DNA from: Tachypleus tridentatus
Lineage: Eukaryota; Arthropoda; Merostomata; Xiphosura; Limulidae
Length of the DNA: 64,000 nucleotides
Assembly: GCF_004210375.1 (NCBI RefSeq)
Contig: NC_134830.1
Location: 10,478,001-10,542,000 of the forward strand
Reading direction: 5' to 3'
Shown here one piece after another: positions 47,501 through 62,500 of the stretch (positions are counted from its first letter, which is position 1; each line of letters starts with the position of its first letter). A program made the translations under genes and the position numbers. Under the pieces are notes generated by a model, which saw nothing but the letters and a program-made list of their open reading frames with translations, had not been told where the DNA came from and searched no databases.

Positions 47501-50500
47501 ACATGTCTTTTATAACTTTTATTACTTTACCCTTTGACAATGGCTGTAATATCACATAACCCGGAACCAGGACTAGAAAGGCCAACTTCAGGTGTCTGAT
47601 GGTGGTTCTTGTACTTACCTGTTAGTCTTCCTGGCAGGTTATGATAATTACCCTTATGCTACAGAAAGTCCTTGACAACGTCTCTTGCTGTGTTTTCTCA
47701 CTTAAAATTGTAGACTAGATGTCAACATTGATTTTATGCTATTTGTTTTTAAATGCTGTTTTATTTTACCTTCATCTCTTTTTATGAATTTTACTACATT
47801 TACTTTATTTTTACCTTTTTACAGGATGTTTGATGCAGATAGCCTAGCTGCTTTGTGTCATAAGATCCTAAATCAACCAACTAACCAACCCTTCTGATGC
47901 ACTTTCACACACTGCTCTTTCCTTGGTGTATGACATCCTTTATCATCATGTGAGGGATTGTCCAGTCCATCTTCTTGATCATCTAACTACACCCATTGTA
48001 CCATTCCCATCACCCTTCTCCCTCCATATGTCATTGTACAGGACATACTTATGACCTTGGTCTCTTTTTCACAATTTCCTTTTAACTTTATTACTTTCCC
48101 ATACAATCCTCCTCTTTCATGGGCTCATCCTTGACCATAAGCTGATCTTTATTCCACACATCAAGCAGCTGAGTATCAAGTGTACAAGGGCACTGAACAT
48201 TCTCCATGCCCTCTCTTATACCTCTTGGAGAGTGAATCGATGTTCTTTGCTAAAAATCTATCTTGCCCTCATTTGACCAAAACTTGATCATGGGTTTCTG
48301 GTCTGTGGCTCTGCCATGACCTCAGCCTTGAAGATGTTGGACCATTTCCACCATCAGGGACTTTGGCTCTGCACAGGGGCTATCTGCACTTCTTTAGCCC
48401 AGAATTTGTACACTGAGTCTCATGAACCTCCTCTATACCTCTGCCATTTGCAACTATCTTTACTGTATGCTGCAAAACTTCAATCCTTACAACAGCATCT
48501 CACCTGGAGTTGTGTTTTCCTTCCTCAGTGGGTCATGCTTTTCAGAATAGATGGTCTGCCATTGTTTTGTTTAGCTTTTGTATCCAGGTGCGGTTGGCTG
48601 AATAAAGTCTCCCCTTTGATGACATTGCTGTCTCCACTGATCAGCTCATCACACCATTGTTTATTACCATCCCCAAATGTGACCTTTCTTTAAGTCATCT
48701 GAGAAAAGTGAATACTCCCAATTGGAAATACCATCTTTTATTTGTTGAACATATTTTGAACCATCCTTCCATTCCCATTTATATGGATGATTTGAAATTA
48801 GTTGACTCTATGGGGTCTGCCATGGTTTGTTGTGGTTCAGTGGTTGCACACAGAATCCCCTATACAGTTTCTGTGCTATTTCTCTAACTATGGATCGTAT
48901 AGGAGCTAAACAGTACTTAATTCATACTATTCGTACCAACTGGCTTAGTTCTCTACTGGCCCTGGAATTGTTTTACAGTAGTTCTCATCTTGTTCTTGCT
49001 GATGTTAAAAACTGACTGGCCCATTTCTCTTTAACATCTACGTCTATCCTGTTCATTTGGTATTCACAGGAACAAGCTTGCTGATACTGCATCTAAGTCT
49101 GTCTGCTTAGACACTGTCATTGTGGTGCCTATTCCATACATGGACTATGGTTCTGTATTCAAGGCTCAGCTCTGTGCCAGTTGGCAGTCAACTTGGAGTG
49201 AGCAACATAAAAACAAGCTTTTCCAGATAAAACCCTCTATTGAACTTTGGCCGTATTGTTTCCATGAGGATCAGAAAGAAGATAGTCCTAACTAGATAGA
49301 CTATACATTGGTCACAGTTTTTAACTCGTCTTTTTTTTTTTTTTAATCTGGGACTGATACACCAATGTGTTGTCTGTGTGACACTCGGGCCACAATAAGT
49401 CACATTTTACTGTCTTGAAATCATTATGACTCAATAGCAGCACTGTTTTAGACATGTTTTGTCCCAAGGTTTATCCCTGATACTGGACAGTGCCATTGGC
49501 AACACTGATACTGTCCACCTTACAAATGCTTTTAGTTTTTTAAAGACCATTGGCCTTTTTAATACTATTTAAGTTTTTAATTCATAAATTAGACTTTGTT
49601 TTGTTTTAATGTGATTCATTTTTATGAATTAAAGTAAGATTAGTTTGATACAAAATTAGAAAATTTCCGTGATGTGAAATAACTCGAGAACCAGGACTAG
49701 AAAGGCCAACCTTGGGTGACTAATTCTGATGCTTGAACTTTCCCATTCGTCATCCTGACGAATTATAATAATTAAAATTATGCTACAAATAGTCCTTTAT
49801 AACTTGTATTACTGTATTTTCTCTCTTACTGCTGTAAACTAGATATAGAAATTGGATTTAATGTTATTTATGTTTTTAATTCAAAAATTAAAGTTTTTGT
49901 TTTACCTTAATTTACTTTTATGAATTTTAATAATTTTACTTTAATTTTAATGTTTGGAACAGATAGCCTAGTTGCTTTGTGCTGTAAAATGCCAAACAAC
50001 CAACCCATCAATTCACCATCAGGAATGATCCATACCTTTTTTCCCCATATGTATACTCCTACTCAGTTTCTGTCTTGTGTTTTCCCTCATTTCAGATAGT
50101 CTATGTTGAATCCTGCTAAATATCCTCTTAGTGGTCAGCTCAGCTCAGCTTTAGTTTTTTCTGTTGCACCTTTTCCTGTCCTCTTCATCTGCCACTGCTG
50201 CTCTCTATATTCCTTCCACCTCACTTCTTCCTTTCCCATCCTGCAGTGTAATCACTTTGACTTCATGTATGGGATTTGTCCAGTCCCTTGCAATATGTTT
50301 CAGACTCTCTCTACATGTGGCCTTCCTTCTTTGTTGTTCTGTTCATTTGTCCTCCCTTGTTGTCTACCCAAGTCAAGGGTACACATTCCATAGTTGGTCT
50401 CTTTGCCACATTTTTTGCATTCTCTTCCTTTTATTCCCCATTGGCTGTTCAAATGAGGCTTATTACTTTTGACTGTGACTGGTTACTAGGCAGGTGTAAT

Positions 50501-53500
50501 TAATACTTTTTGGTTTTCTTATTATTGTTATTTATTCTTCACTCTTGCCTTTTCTATATTTTTTATTCATGTTGCCACCAGAACCAGCATGGCGAGGTGG
50601 TTAAGGCACTTGACTCGTAATATGAGGGTCATGGGGTCGAATCCCCATCACGCCAAACATGCTCACCCTTTCAGCCGTGGGGGCATTATAATGTTACCAA
50701 TATTCGTTGGTAAAAGAGTAGCCCAAGAGTTGACAGTGGGTGGTGATGACTAGCTGCCTTCCTACAGCTGGTATCAGCTCAGGTGTCTGATGATAGATTT
50801 GAGATAAACATGCACTAACTATTTTTGTGCCCTTCTCTGACCACAAGTGTTGGTCCAATAAGTCTGGTTGATTTGAGTCGAGTGCCAAGTGGAGTCTGAA
50901 TGATCCCCAATCACACTACAGATAATGGCTCTCCATTTCTTGTATAGAAGATTTTGGACTGCAGTATTTTTATTTTCCCCATACTTGTATTTCTGGACAA
51001 ACTTCCCACCCTTCCTCTACATTTTTGATACAACCGAGTATTCTTTGCCTTGTCACAAAATGAAGATCACGAGTGCAAAATCATAGAGAAAGATAGTGTG
51101 CAGGGAGGCTTTGCCCAGCCTCCTATAAGTGGATGGCTTTTGCCACATAGTAATGTTATTATGCAATAGCACAATTCACAAGAAATCTTGAGTTTAGATG
51201 GGAGTTGCTTGAAGGGTGGTGGTATGCAAATTACCAAGACACCTTTTTTTTTACTGCACAAGTTGTTCGTGCATGCCTTGTGAGTAAATGTTTTTCATTA
51301 TCTTACCAAATCTAACATTGTTTAGCCTAATAAATTTCTAATTTTTTACATTTTAGTTTATTCTATGCTGATAAAGAATGCACATGAAAAACAAATGTTT
51401 TACTTCCCTGGGTCTCTTCTTTTCCTTTTTTTACTTTTAATGAAATTTAAGCCTACTTTTTATACTAATGTTACAGCTGCACTAAACAACTTTTCTTTCA
51501 TTAAATACTGTATCTCAGAATGCAATAATATTTGTACAAAACAGACAATATCCTATAACTAATAAATTTTCTCGCTTTCTAACAGTGTGATACATTTCAT
51601 TAAAAATTTACCTTATCATGTTGATGTGTTTCCTGTAGGAATAAAGCTTAAACTGGAAAGGAAATAGAATCTTATCCATATAGAAAACAACATCATATGT
51701 CTTGTGATAGAATGAGAAAGAACTATTGGTAATCTGTGACAGAGAATGTGACAAGTGAGCCTAACAAGTAATTTTCTAGTTTATGCTTCTGCAGAGATGT
51801 CAACCATTACGATTTGAGCGTAATCATTATGATTTTGGTATATACATTATGACTATATGCTCATACAGACAAATATTACGACTTGTTGCAACTCCCAAAT
51901 TATTATATATTATATAGGCCTATACAGTAAAGTGATAAATTGTTCCCCCAGGGCTTGAAAGGGGTGAAAAGAAAATTTCTAGTGAGATACAAATAAATTT
52001 TGATAATAAATAAGAGACGTAGTCCAAATGGCTACTTGCAATAATCATGTTTGTGCTTGAAATAATAAAAAATATTTGTATCTCTGACATCTGCCAATAG
52101 TTTGAGTGCGGTGCTTCTCCATACTGGGTACATGGGGGAATCCATAGTTACATCATCAGTGCTTGTCAGCCAATCAGCACTCGCGTAGATGGGTATTTCT
52201 TGTTTTCTGAGCGGCATAGAAACACCAATGCAATCGTTCACAAGATGGAAAAAAAGAGGCCTCTTTCACCGGATTGTCTTGTTTCTGGCAAATCTAAAAG
52301 GCCTAAAACTGTGAAAGGGCTCTGTCTACAACCATTATGCTCAGTTGTTTGAAATAGTTGGCATCTCTGCTTCTGTAAATAAATAAGATTAGAAGCTATA
52401 AACATTTTGCTTTGCATGAGTAATATGTATATTAGAATAAGTAACTTACATTAAGTTCCATACTGCCCAGAGGAATGCTAACCAAATTAGAGAAAAGGTC
52501 AGAGATTGAGGATTTTTATATAAATCACCTTTAACAGTAGTTTATTAAATGGTTATTGAAACTGGAATCTGATAATAGAATGAATTTTGCTTGAAAGTCA
52601 GTAGTTTGTTATGCTAAAACATATGCACTGTAAAGCATAAATAGGTTAACACAGAGAAGTATGCTGTCAAATACTTTTGACTACACTTTACCTGTATTTG
52701 ATGTTGAATTCTAAAATAACTATCTGTCAACCCTTTGAGAGCAGTTTCTTCAAATGCATGCTGAACTTTCCTCACTGTATACTGCAGACTTGCATTAAAC
52801 TGTCGAAGGTGGATTGTACCCTATATAACAAATCAGCAGTCAATGTGTTAAAAGTGAACAAAGAAAAATGTTGAAATTTTTTTTTATTTAGTTGAATCAG
52901 ATTTTCATTTGCCTTAGACATTTGGCAGACCCTAAAATGAAACCCTGATTTTGATTTTAAAATGTATGAAACTTGCCTTTGAAAGTTTTATGTAGTAAAC
53001 CTTCTACTATTTAGATTTCTGATTTTTTTCTCTCTTGACGTGTTCAAAGTATAATAACCAACAAATTATATAGAAGGAAAATTTCCTGTGGTAAAAATTC
53101 TAATATTCCTTAGCTGAGATATCTGTGTTTTTATTAGTATGAACAGTGCTCTTTTGACATTATTTATTTCCAAAGATAAAAGTAGTTATGTTATTCTTTA
53201 TATTTGTAAAAATTGGGTGGAAAAATGTGTCAGTGTAATAATAATAATATTTAAATACAAGAAAAAGGTGAACAGTTTTTAATGCATATATTCATAAACT
53301 GTAACACTGAAATGCATTCTTAGGTTCTTATACACAGTGTTTATTGTTAAATGTCTGTGCTGTTTGTTTGCAGGAGTTGAGGGGGGCTTTATTCCGGAAG
53401 AAGGTAATAAGTATGAAATATTGGACTTCACTTCTATTGCAGTGTTACCAGATTTCATTGAGATCCCTCTTCCCAATCTTGATCTTCCAGAACTGGTATG

Positions 53501-56500
53501 TTTATTTATTTATTTTTCCCAAAGTTGGATAACAAGTTAAAGTTGTGGGTGCTTGGTTATTATATGAATAATTTCTGGCAATATAAAGCTGCTATGTTTC
53601 ATTTGTAAATGAATGTTTTTGTGTTAATTTTTGACAGTTCTTTACATAATCTATCAGTATAACTTAAAACTAAGAAATTAAATTACATTTTGAATTTTTG
53701 AAATATTGGAAAAAGGTTTCTTTGAATCGTTTTGATAATAATTTGTAATCTTTCTGTGCAGAAGCATTACTTACGTATTTTTGAAGTTGAAAATATCAAA
53801 AAGAATTAAAGTATAATTTTAAACATATAAGATAAATACATAATCATAAAATACCATACAATTAAAATATTTTGGAGGATCATAAGAAACGTTTAAAACC
53901 AACATAGAAATATTCAGAAAACTTGAATGTTCCAAGGGTCAAGAGTTCGAATCCATGTTACACCAAACCTGCTCGCCCTTTCAGCCGTGGGGGCGTTATA
54001 ATGTGATGGTCAATCTGACTGTTCGTTGGTGAAAGAGTAGCCCAAGAGTTGGTGGTGGGTGGTGATGACTAGCTGCCTTCCCTCTATAAAGTCTTACACT
54101 GCTAAATTAGGGAAGACTAGTTATAACTCATTTATTATTAAAATGAATATTTCCAAAAAGTAAAGATTAGAATAACATTGACTTGTTTTGAAAAATAAAT
54201 CTTTTGATAGTTGCAGCTTTATGTTACAAAGTTTGAAAACCATTATGGAATGAATGCAAATAAAATGGAAATTATTCAGATAATACAATATTATTGTGTT
54301 AATAATAGTATTGTTTCATTTTTGCAATGATAGTATGATAGCAGTTAACATTTTAAAAGTTAGATGTGTAACATTGTAACCAAATTTTTAGTATTTTTTT
54401 TAAATCATAGATTTTGGATTAATCATTGTCAGCGATATAGTTCTGAAGTAATTTAAATAAACTGTATGGTTAATTTAATCGTAATATATTTTGCAAATGA
54501 TTAGCTTAGTCAGGTTATAAGCCAATGATATTCAGAGTTTATACTTTATTTCTAGTAATGCAATTTATATTGAAAATAATTAAAAACAAACATTTCAAGT
54601 TTGTAAATTAGAATTAAATAGATCATGTTTTAAATTAGTAATTATATCATTGGTAATTAGGATGCTTGTTTTCATTTTTTTAAAGTTTTTACTTGCACAG
54701 TTATACCACTTTTATTTATATTCAACATCAAAAATACGTAAAGTATATTACTCATGGAAGTTTTAGCTTGAAAACAATAAAAATTTATTCTGTAACAAGC
54801 CTGTATTATGAGCAGAAGGAGTTCTTAAGAATAATAACATTGAGAAAATAAATTTCAAAAGTTTAGATATGTTGTTTGAGTGTCCGGAAAAAAATAAAAA
54901 GTTACCAGAGTGATTTTTAATTGATGTTCAAATTGTTTTATTAGTTTAGAAATAATTGGATATTGGATGAGTACTTAAATTGGTTGCTGTAGACACTAAC
55001 AGTATTGAGTTCAGAAAATCCAGAAATGTTATCAAGGTAATTAATACCCCAGTCAAATAAGAACACTGACTTTTGATGTATCTTTGTGGTATTGTATGGT
55101 AGTTGAAGAATGTCTGGCTATTTTTTTTATTCATCTTTAAAACAAATAGAGGTGGGACATTGGGTTCAGATACCACTGTGTCTCCCTGTACGACATTAAA
55201 TACTAGTTATTAACCATTGAGAAAAACTGAACGATCCTCACTCCTCACCCCCCCCCTCTAATCCTTATCTGCCTATACAGCATTAAATAATACATTTATT
55301 AATTTCTGAAGGAGCAGAAGGGGTTTTATCCTTCTTGGACCCTTCTCTTATATTCAGTCTTGATTATGCAATGTAAAGAGTAAAATTATTGATTTCTGAA
55401 AATATTTGTAGGAAGTAACAAGATTTACACTTGGTATTTCTGACGTGGCTAGGTGGTTAGGATGCTTGACTTAGTCTGCAGGACACAGGTACAAATACCT
55501 GTCCCACTAAATATGTTCATCTTTTAAGCCATGGGGTATTATAATGTGATGTTCAATCCCACTATTTTTTGGTAAAATATTAGCCCAGGAGTTGGCAGTG
55601 GGTGGTGATGACAAGTTACTTTCTCTCTAGTTTTTCCTTGCTAAATTAGGGATGGCTAGTGCACACAGGCCTCATGTTACTTTGCCTAAAATTCAAAACA
55701 AGCTAAACCAAGTGGTACTTGCTTATTAAACATCAAAGAACACAGTGACTCAATAATAAATTAGAAAAACAGTACAATGTACACAAAATAAATTTACACT
55801 ATTTAACACTAAAGTAAAGTACTGCTGATACGTACTGTCAACCAGTTGTCATTCCTTTAGTGACAGTTGTGTATAGCCTTAATAACTTTTAAATAACAGA
55901 CAGAATCACTTTAATGTGAATAGGAATTGAATTTGAGTTCATCAAATTGTGAGGCACCCCTTCCTCCATTTTGTAGTTTTGTTCTTAAAAACAAGGAAAC
56001 ATACTCATATTTAAATATTGTAATTATATGTTTAAATGGAATAATCAGAAATCCTAATTTTGATTAATTGATTATATTTCCTGATGTTAGATATAATTGT
56101 AATTTTGGTTAATCAGTTGTTGGAATAATCAGAAATGGTGATGACCAGAACAACTAGTTTTGGTGACATTATTTGATTACTTTGAGACACTGCAGGTAAA
56201 TCACCAGATTTTATTACTTTATTTTTCTCATAGTTTATTTATATTTCCATAAAAATGCACATCAGAATTCTTCCAGTTTCAAACATGTGTCTTTAGTTGG
56301 CTTAACTTTTATCCTTAACAGTAAATTGTAATCAATAACCAAGATATACTTGTGTGTAGATGGTTCTGACTCTTTCACATCCTAGGTTTGCTAATATTCA
56401 GCACAGCTGCCAAATTAGTAAATGATATCCATTTAATATCCTTGGACATAAAACTAATAATGGTTAGGTCAAAGTCTAAAATATGTCTTTGTTTTTTTTT

Positions 56501-59500
56501 AACCACTTTACTATACACACAAAACTTTGTCGTAAGCCTCATTATGCAATTTTTTGTACAAAGTAATTCTAATGTAAGTTTTTTTTTTAAATAAATGTTC
56601 AGATCTGTCCATTAAAATAAAACTTAGAGATGCTGTTAAAAGGTAAATGCACAAGTTTGTTTTAAGAGACCAGGATGGTGTGTTAGGATGTGGTTATGAT
56701 TGTCGGGTACAGAGTTGTAGACATGATGTCACTGAACATGCTCCACATTTTCTTGCTGTGAGTGCGTTACAAATGTGAAAGTTAGTGTTGTTATTTGATG
56801 TAGTCCATATGTTTTTAAGATGCTCTTCATATTGGAAATTCCAATATTTTAAAAACCTTTACCAAAGTCATAAACCATTGGTTTTGTATAGCAATACATG
56901 TTATAAACATCATAAAATAAATTAGGTAAGTTAATACCAATGATATAAAATATATTAATAAAATGGAAAATCATATACTTACATATTTCTGTTACTGAAA
57001 TAGATGTAAAACAAGAACAGTAATAGAAATTTCCATGATTTAAGATATCTTGTAATGCATCTTGAGTTATCACTATCAAGGACCATGTAAATTCTGATTA
57101 AGAAGTTGTCACATGTAAAAGTTGTAATGGTTTTCTGAATAAGAATAGTGAAGTATTTGAAAGATCTTAGTTATGGATCTTGTTTAGAAATGATTACAAT
57201 GGCAAGAAAATGTTAACCGAGTGTTAAATTTCACAGTTTTATTAGAAATAAGTGTTGGTGTATTAGCAAATTAAATAATTTCTTCATGATGTATCATTCC
57301 AAATGAATAATATATTTATAATGAAACACCCCATTACATCGAACATGGTCACTGTTTCAGCTATGGGGACATTATAATGTAATTGTCAATTCCACTATTC
57401 ACTGGTAAAAGAGTAACCAAAGAGTTGGTAGTAGGTGGTGGTAACTAGCTGCCTTCCCTCTAGTCTTACACTGCTAAATTAGGGATGGCTAGCACAAATT
57501 GCTATCAAGTAACTTTGCACGAAATTAAAAAAAACAAACAAAGAAATTATTGTAACACAAAGCACTATGTATACTGGACATGATCAAAAGTTATTCTTCC
57601 CTCAATATATATTTTTGCTGACCAATTTATTTTAGATACTGTTTAGAACTCAGCACTCCTTACTCAACATATGCTTTTTTTAATGAAGGGCACAATTTCA
57701 TTTGGATAAAATGTATACACCATTTGAGTACAATAAAACTATGTATTTTGAAGTATCCAACAGCATAGTAATATAGTCAATAATAATCTAAGGTGTAATG
57801 CTTAACTTTGAATAACTTGCAACAAATTGTTTCAAGTTTTGATTAAGTAAACTACATTAACATGTTAAACTTTGAGTTGAAGCTCTTGTGTCTTAGCTTT
57901 TATCATGAAAGTAAGTAGGTGTTTTTTTTGTTGTGTTTTGTCTCTTAACTAGGACTTTCTTTACTTCTCTTGTGTGAGAAACTAATAAAATGGACATAAC
58001 AAATGGTTGTCAATACTTTTAATTTATTCTTATACACCATACATTTTAAGGAATAAAAGTAAGCCAAGATTTAAAGGTTTTTTACTGTTCTAAAACTTAA
58101 ATAATATGAAAATAAGTGTTTTCTGTTCAACTTTTCTCTTAATGACAGATGGATTACTAACAGTATGGTTAGAGTCAAACCTAACCAAGTTTTATCATTT
58201 TAGAATGTTTTTCAGATAATTCTTGATGTATATACTGAATGATGATCAAATTATTCCACTAATGTTCATATTCAGTTAACACCTGTTGTCAAGCAGTTAT
58301 AAGAATGAAGATTCAGCAGAATGGGTTTACTCTTAGCACTTCTGTCAGTTATGCTCACATACATTTAGTGTTTCAGTATTGGATTCAGTTACACCAGAAA
58401 ACCTCCAAATTCCAATGATTTCTTGGTCTGCATACAAGAGGCCATGGGAGTCAACTCTACTTTCTGTTTAAATGCATCTTGGTACCCATACCAGTCATTC
58501 TGAGATACATTTTTACTTCAAGTGAGTTTCTCGTCATCACAAAGTTACTGTTGTTTGTTCAGTGGGGCACTACTCTTTACATGTAGTATATTGTAAAATT
58601 TCAGAATTTGATATTTAATTTTGTGAATTTCATCAATATATTTCATTTCATTTAAAGGTGCAGTTATCTGTGGCTAGCATATTGGCAGCACAGTCTCCAA
58701 CAAGAGCTGGGGAGGCCAGTGCCTTAGAAAGGACTTGGGATGGGGAGAAAAGAAAGGTTTCAAAGTAGGATTAATATATTTAACATTAAGTAAACATGTA
58801 TGTTTGGTTTACTACTGCCAATATTTCTGTCTTTTATAGTATATAGAAAAAAATATTAATTTCTACACTTTAACAACAAAATAACCTTCCAAGTTTCACA
58901 GTACTTATGTTACTGACAACATTTTGAAGTTAGTTACTTGTGTAGGTTATTGTATGTGTTGTGATAGCCAGATGAGTTTTTATGTAAAGCATAGATAGGT
59001 ATTTAAAAGTTTAAAAAGGATTTTACACAATAGGCTTTCATTTACTACTATATGAAATAATTTTTCTTCACAAAGTGTCTCAAATAATTTATATAATATT
59101 ATTGAATTTGTCTGTGTAGTGATAAATTGTATATGAACTTGATATCGTTGTTTTTTTTAGTATTTTTATAGTATATAGTTACTTTGTGTGACTCAGCAAT
59201 AAATTTGAGATTCTCAACACTAAAATATGGGGTTTAACCTAAGTGATGGGCACAGTATACATAGCCCATTGTGCAGCTGATTCTTTAATAACAAATAAAC
59301 TGAAATATGTCTTGTATATTTTTGTTTATTCTTAGTAAAATCATATCAGAAAGATACAGCATTTTTTTCATTGAAAAGAATATATTGTCCATATTAAAAA
59401 AAAAAAAAGCCAAACTTTCTTAATGTTATCAGAAGAAAGGGTTTTTAATTATTTTTCAACTTTAGAGCACAAAAGGTGTTTTGAGCACAATGGTTTTTCC

Positions 59501-62500
59501 AACTGTTTTAGGTATATTTGAAAACAACTATAGATTTTTCAAAATCTTTTAAATAAAATTTCTATTAGTATAATAAAATAAAAAAGGTAAATAAAGCATA
59601 AAATATTTAAATTTTTAAACCATATTTTTCAAAGATATTAAAATTGGCAATTTAGAAAGAAGAGTTCAGGTCCAAACAAAGTTTTCAAGTGAAGGGCAAG
59701 AAATTGAACATTCTGATGCTACATCTTTCCTCCTCTCACAAAATACTATTTCTTTATTAGTACTGCCCTCTGTTGGTACAGAATGTTGGTGCTTGTCACT
59801 AGCCTTTCACTTGCAACTTCTGCATTACAACATGTAAATTATTACGAAGCACTTTTCAACCAAGAGGAGCACAACACAACCCCTATTGTAATCAGTGCCC
59901 AATTTAGTAGACATTTGTGTTTTTTAATCAATCACTTTGAGTACAGACTTTATTTTTTACATTTTTGAATTTGAAATGTTGCTTTTTCCAACTTGTATTC
60001 CCCCTCCACCCCAAATACTCTTCTTTAGTCACATGTGATATCAGGAGATTTAACCCCACATCCTTTATCTTTTCTGGAATTAATCAGGTTTGTGCTGCCT
60101 TATTCTTCTCTTGCTTGTTATAATTCTAAACTTTCTTTCCTTGGTGAAGAACATATGGGCCAATATTTATTGTTTCCTTCCTCTTCTGATGTTGGAGTTC
60201 ATGTCCAGAGTTTTGAACATCAACTTCATCTGCCTCATACATCTGAAAATCATACTTGTGTATCTAATAGACCTTCCCTTATCTTCATTCCTAACATTTG
60301 GAAACTCTCATTGCTTTGTGGGGTTTGAACCCTAATGCATTGGTAAATGTCTCACAACCTCAATTTTCGTGCATAAAACTGATATATCGTCTACAATTCT
60401 GCATGCATTATTGACTTATGCATTTGCTGGCTCAGGCAATTCACTTGTCTTTTTCATGTTTTTTGTATTATGTTCATGATCTTTTCTTCACTACAGTGGT
60501 AAGTGTTCTATTTGTGGACCTGGTTCTTCAGATGTGGCTGATATGTTGTTGGAACTTTCTGGGTCACAATGCCATTCTTTCTTGAGTATGTTTATGTGCT
60601 GCTTCCCTACATGACTTGCATGTGACAATTTTTTTTACATGAAGGGGTGTTTGGGGATTTTCTGTGTTTTTACTCTTTCAGTCCTGCCTTCTTGTTCTTC
60701 ATCTATTTGAAGTCAAATTTTTACTTGAAAATGTTTTAGAGGATTAAGACATAAATGACTTGGCTTCAGAGTCAGAATTAGTGGGGGCCATGCTCTACCA
60801 TTTTGCCATGGGTTCTTCAGGTTCTTTTAGAGAGGGTCTGGTTCTTCACTTCCTTTTCACTTCCCTGTTGTCTCCTTGTCTCATTTCACTCCCCCATCAG
60901 AAATCCTGTTTCTTGCTAGCATCTTCAAAAGGTAGTTGGGAACTTGCTTTGGAATGGGGCCATAAAACTTGGTGAACCTCCTCAATTATACATTGTACCC
61001 AAATAGATGGATGATTAGTAACTGGTTATAGATTTATCATTCCTATACCATTTTCATGTCTTACCCAAATTTACAATAAAGACTAACTTAAACTTTCAGC
61101 AGGTTTTCACTTTTGGTTTATGGATGAAAAAGATAAGCATGTTGGATGCTCATCTACACATTTCTATCTCCCAGACATCCCAACATCTCCTATGTTTTGT
61201 TTATCAAGGACATGTTTATCAGTTTTAAGTTCTGCCATTTAGCTTTGGCTCCACTCCTTATGCCTTTTGACAAGTAGTCAGGTTGGTTGCTAAACTGTTT
61301 CATGCCAGGGCCCTCAGTTTTTGCCATTACATGAATAACTAGCTACTTTTGGCTTTCTCTCAGGTGAAATCTGTTGTTCACACTCAGTTTTTCATTGAAA
61401 GTCTGCCAGAGTGGGTAAGCTTATCAAGGTGAAGTTGTTTCTCACACCCATAGAATATCTGATGTATCTAGGTGTGCATTTCAATTCCATCATCAGTTGA
61501 ACCCAGCCTTCTTTTCTTCATTTATAGGACATGAAATGTCACCTTTTGAAATATATTGGCCTCTCCCTTTCCCACTGCATGAGACACCCTATCTCATTTA
61601 GCGATGTGGTTCTCCCTCAAAACCCTCATTTCTCTTGATCTTGCCCACACATCACCTTCATTCGGGATCACTTAAATACTCCTATTATCCTGCCTCTCAA
61701 CTGAGATGGACTTCACTTGGTAGTTGGATTGGACCAATACTACTATCAGTGTTTATTTTCCACCTCCTCTACTGGATTATTTTTTTACAGTTTCTTCCCT
61801 TTTGAGTTATGGTGCATATCACAACGTTCAAGAGGTTTGGGGTCATTGGAAAATGACCAAATCATTTTCACATATCAATCTCTTTGAGTTGCTGGTAGTT
61901 CATCTTGCTTTGCTTCACTTCTTGTTGGATGATTAGGAATATCATACCAAGTAAAGGAATATCTTGTCACACTCTGTCATGTGTTCAAAATGGTTCCATT
62001 TTATCCTGCTTGGAATGTGGTTTTCACTTGTGTGCAAGCTTTCAGTGTTACCTCCCTACCTTTCCTCTGGTTTACCACACTACTTCATCCATTCCTTCTC
62101 AGACAGTCTGGATTTTCTAGGTGTGTTACCTCATTAATTGCTCATATTGTATGCACTTCTTCCTTGGTAGTTTATCAACATGAATGGTAGAAACTGACAG
62201 CCATTGAGGTGCTTTATCATTCAAATTCAGAGTTTGCCTTTGTCTTCCGATCTCCAGGTTTGTTTTCCCAACCCTCATTTTTTTTGCTTGTTTAGTATTT
62301 TGTTGCTGTATGCACTTTATTTTTTAGAGTTTTTATTTTGTATTCACTTGTGTATCATTAATTTAAAAGTTAATGGATTTTCACTTTGATTGTTATAAAT
62401 TTTGGTAATGTTTGTACACTGTAAACCAGTGTTAGAGTTACATCTTGTATTGTAGTTAGTTTTAGCTCATTATTAAAAGGTTTGTCCTGTGTGTGTTTTT

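Noticed and set aside
50103..50503. Three overlapping 75-102-codon + strand ORFs
   Set aside because: All three frames are open because the region is pyrimidine-rich. None shows a motif.
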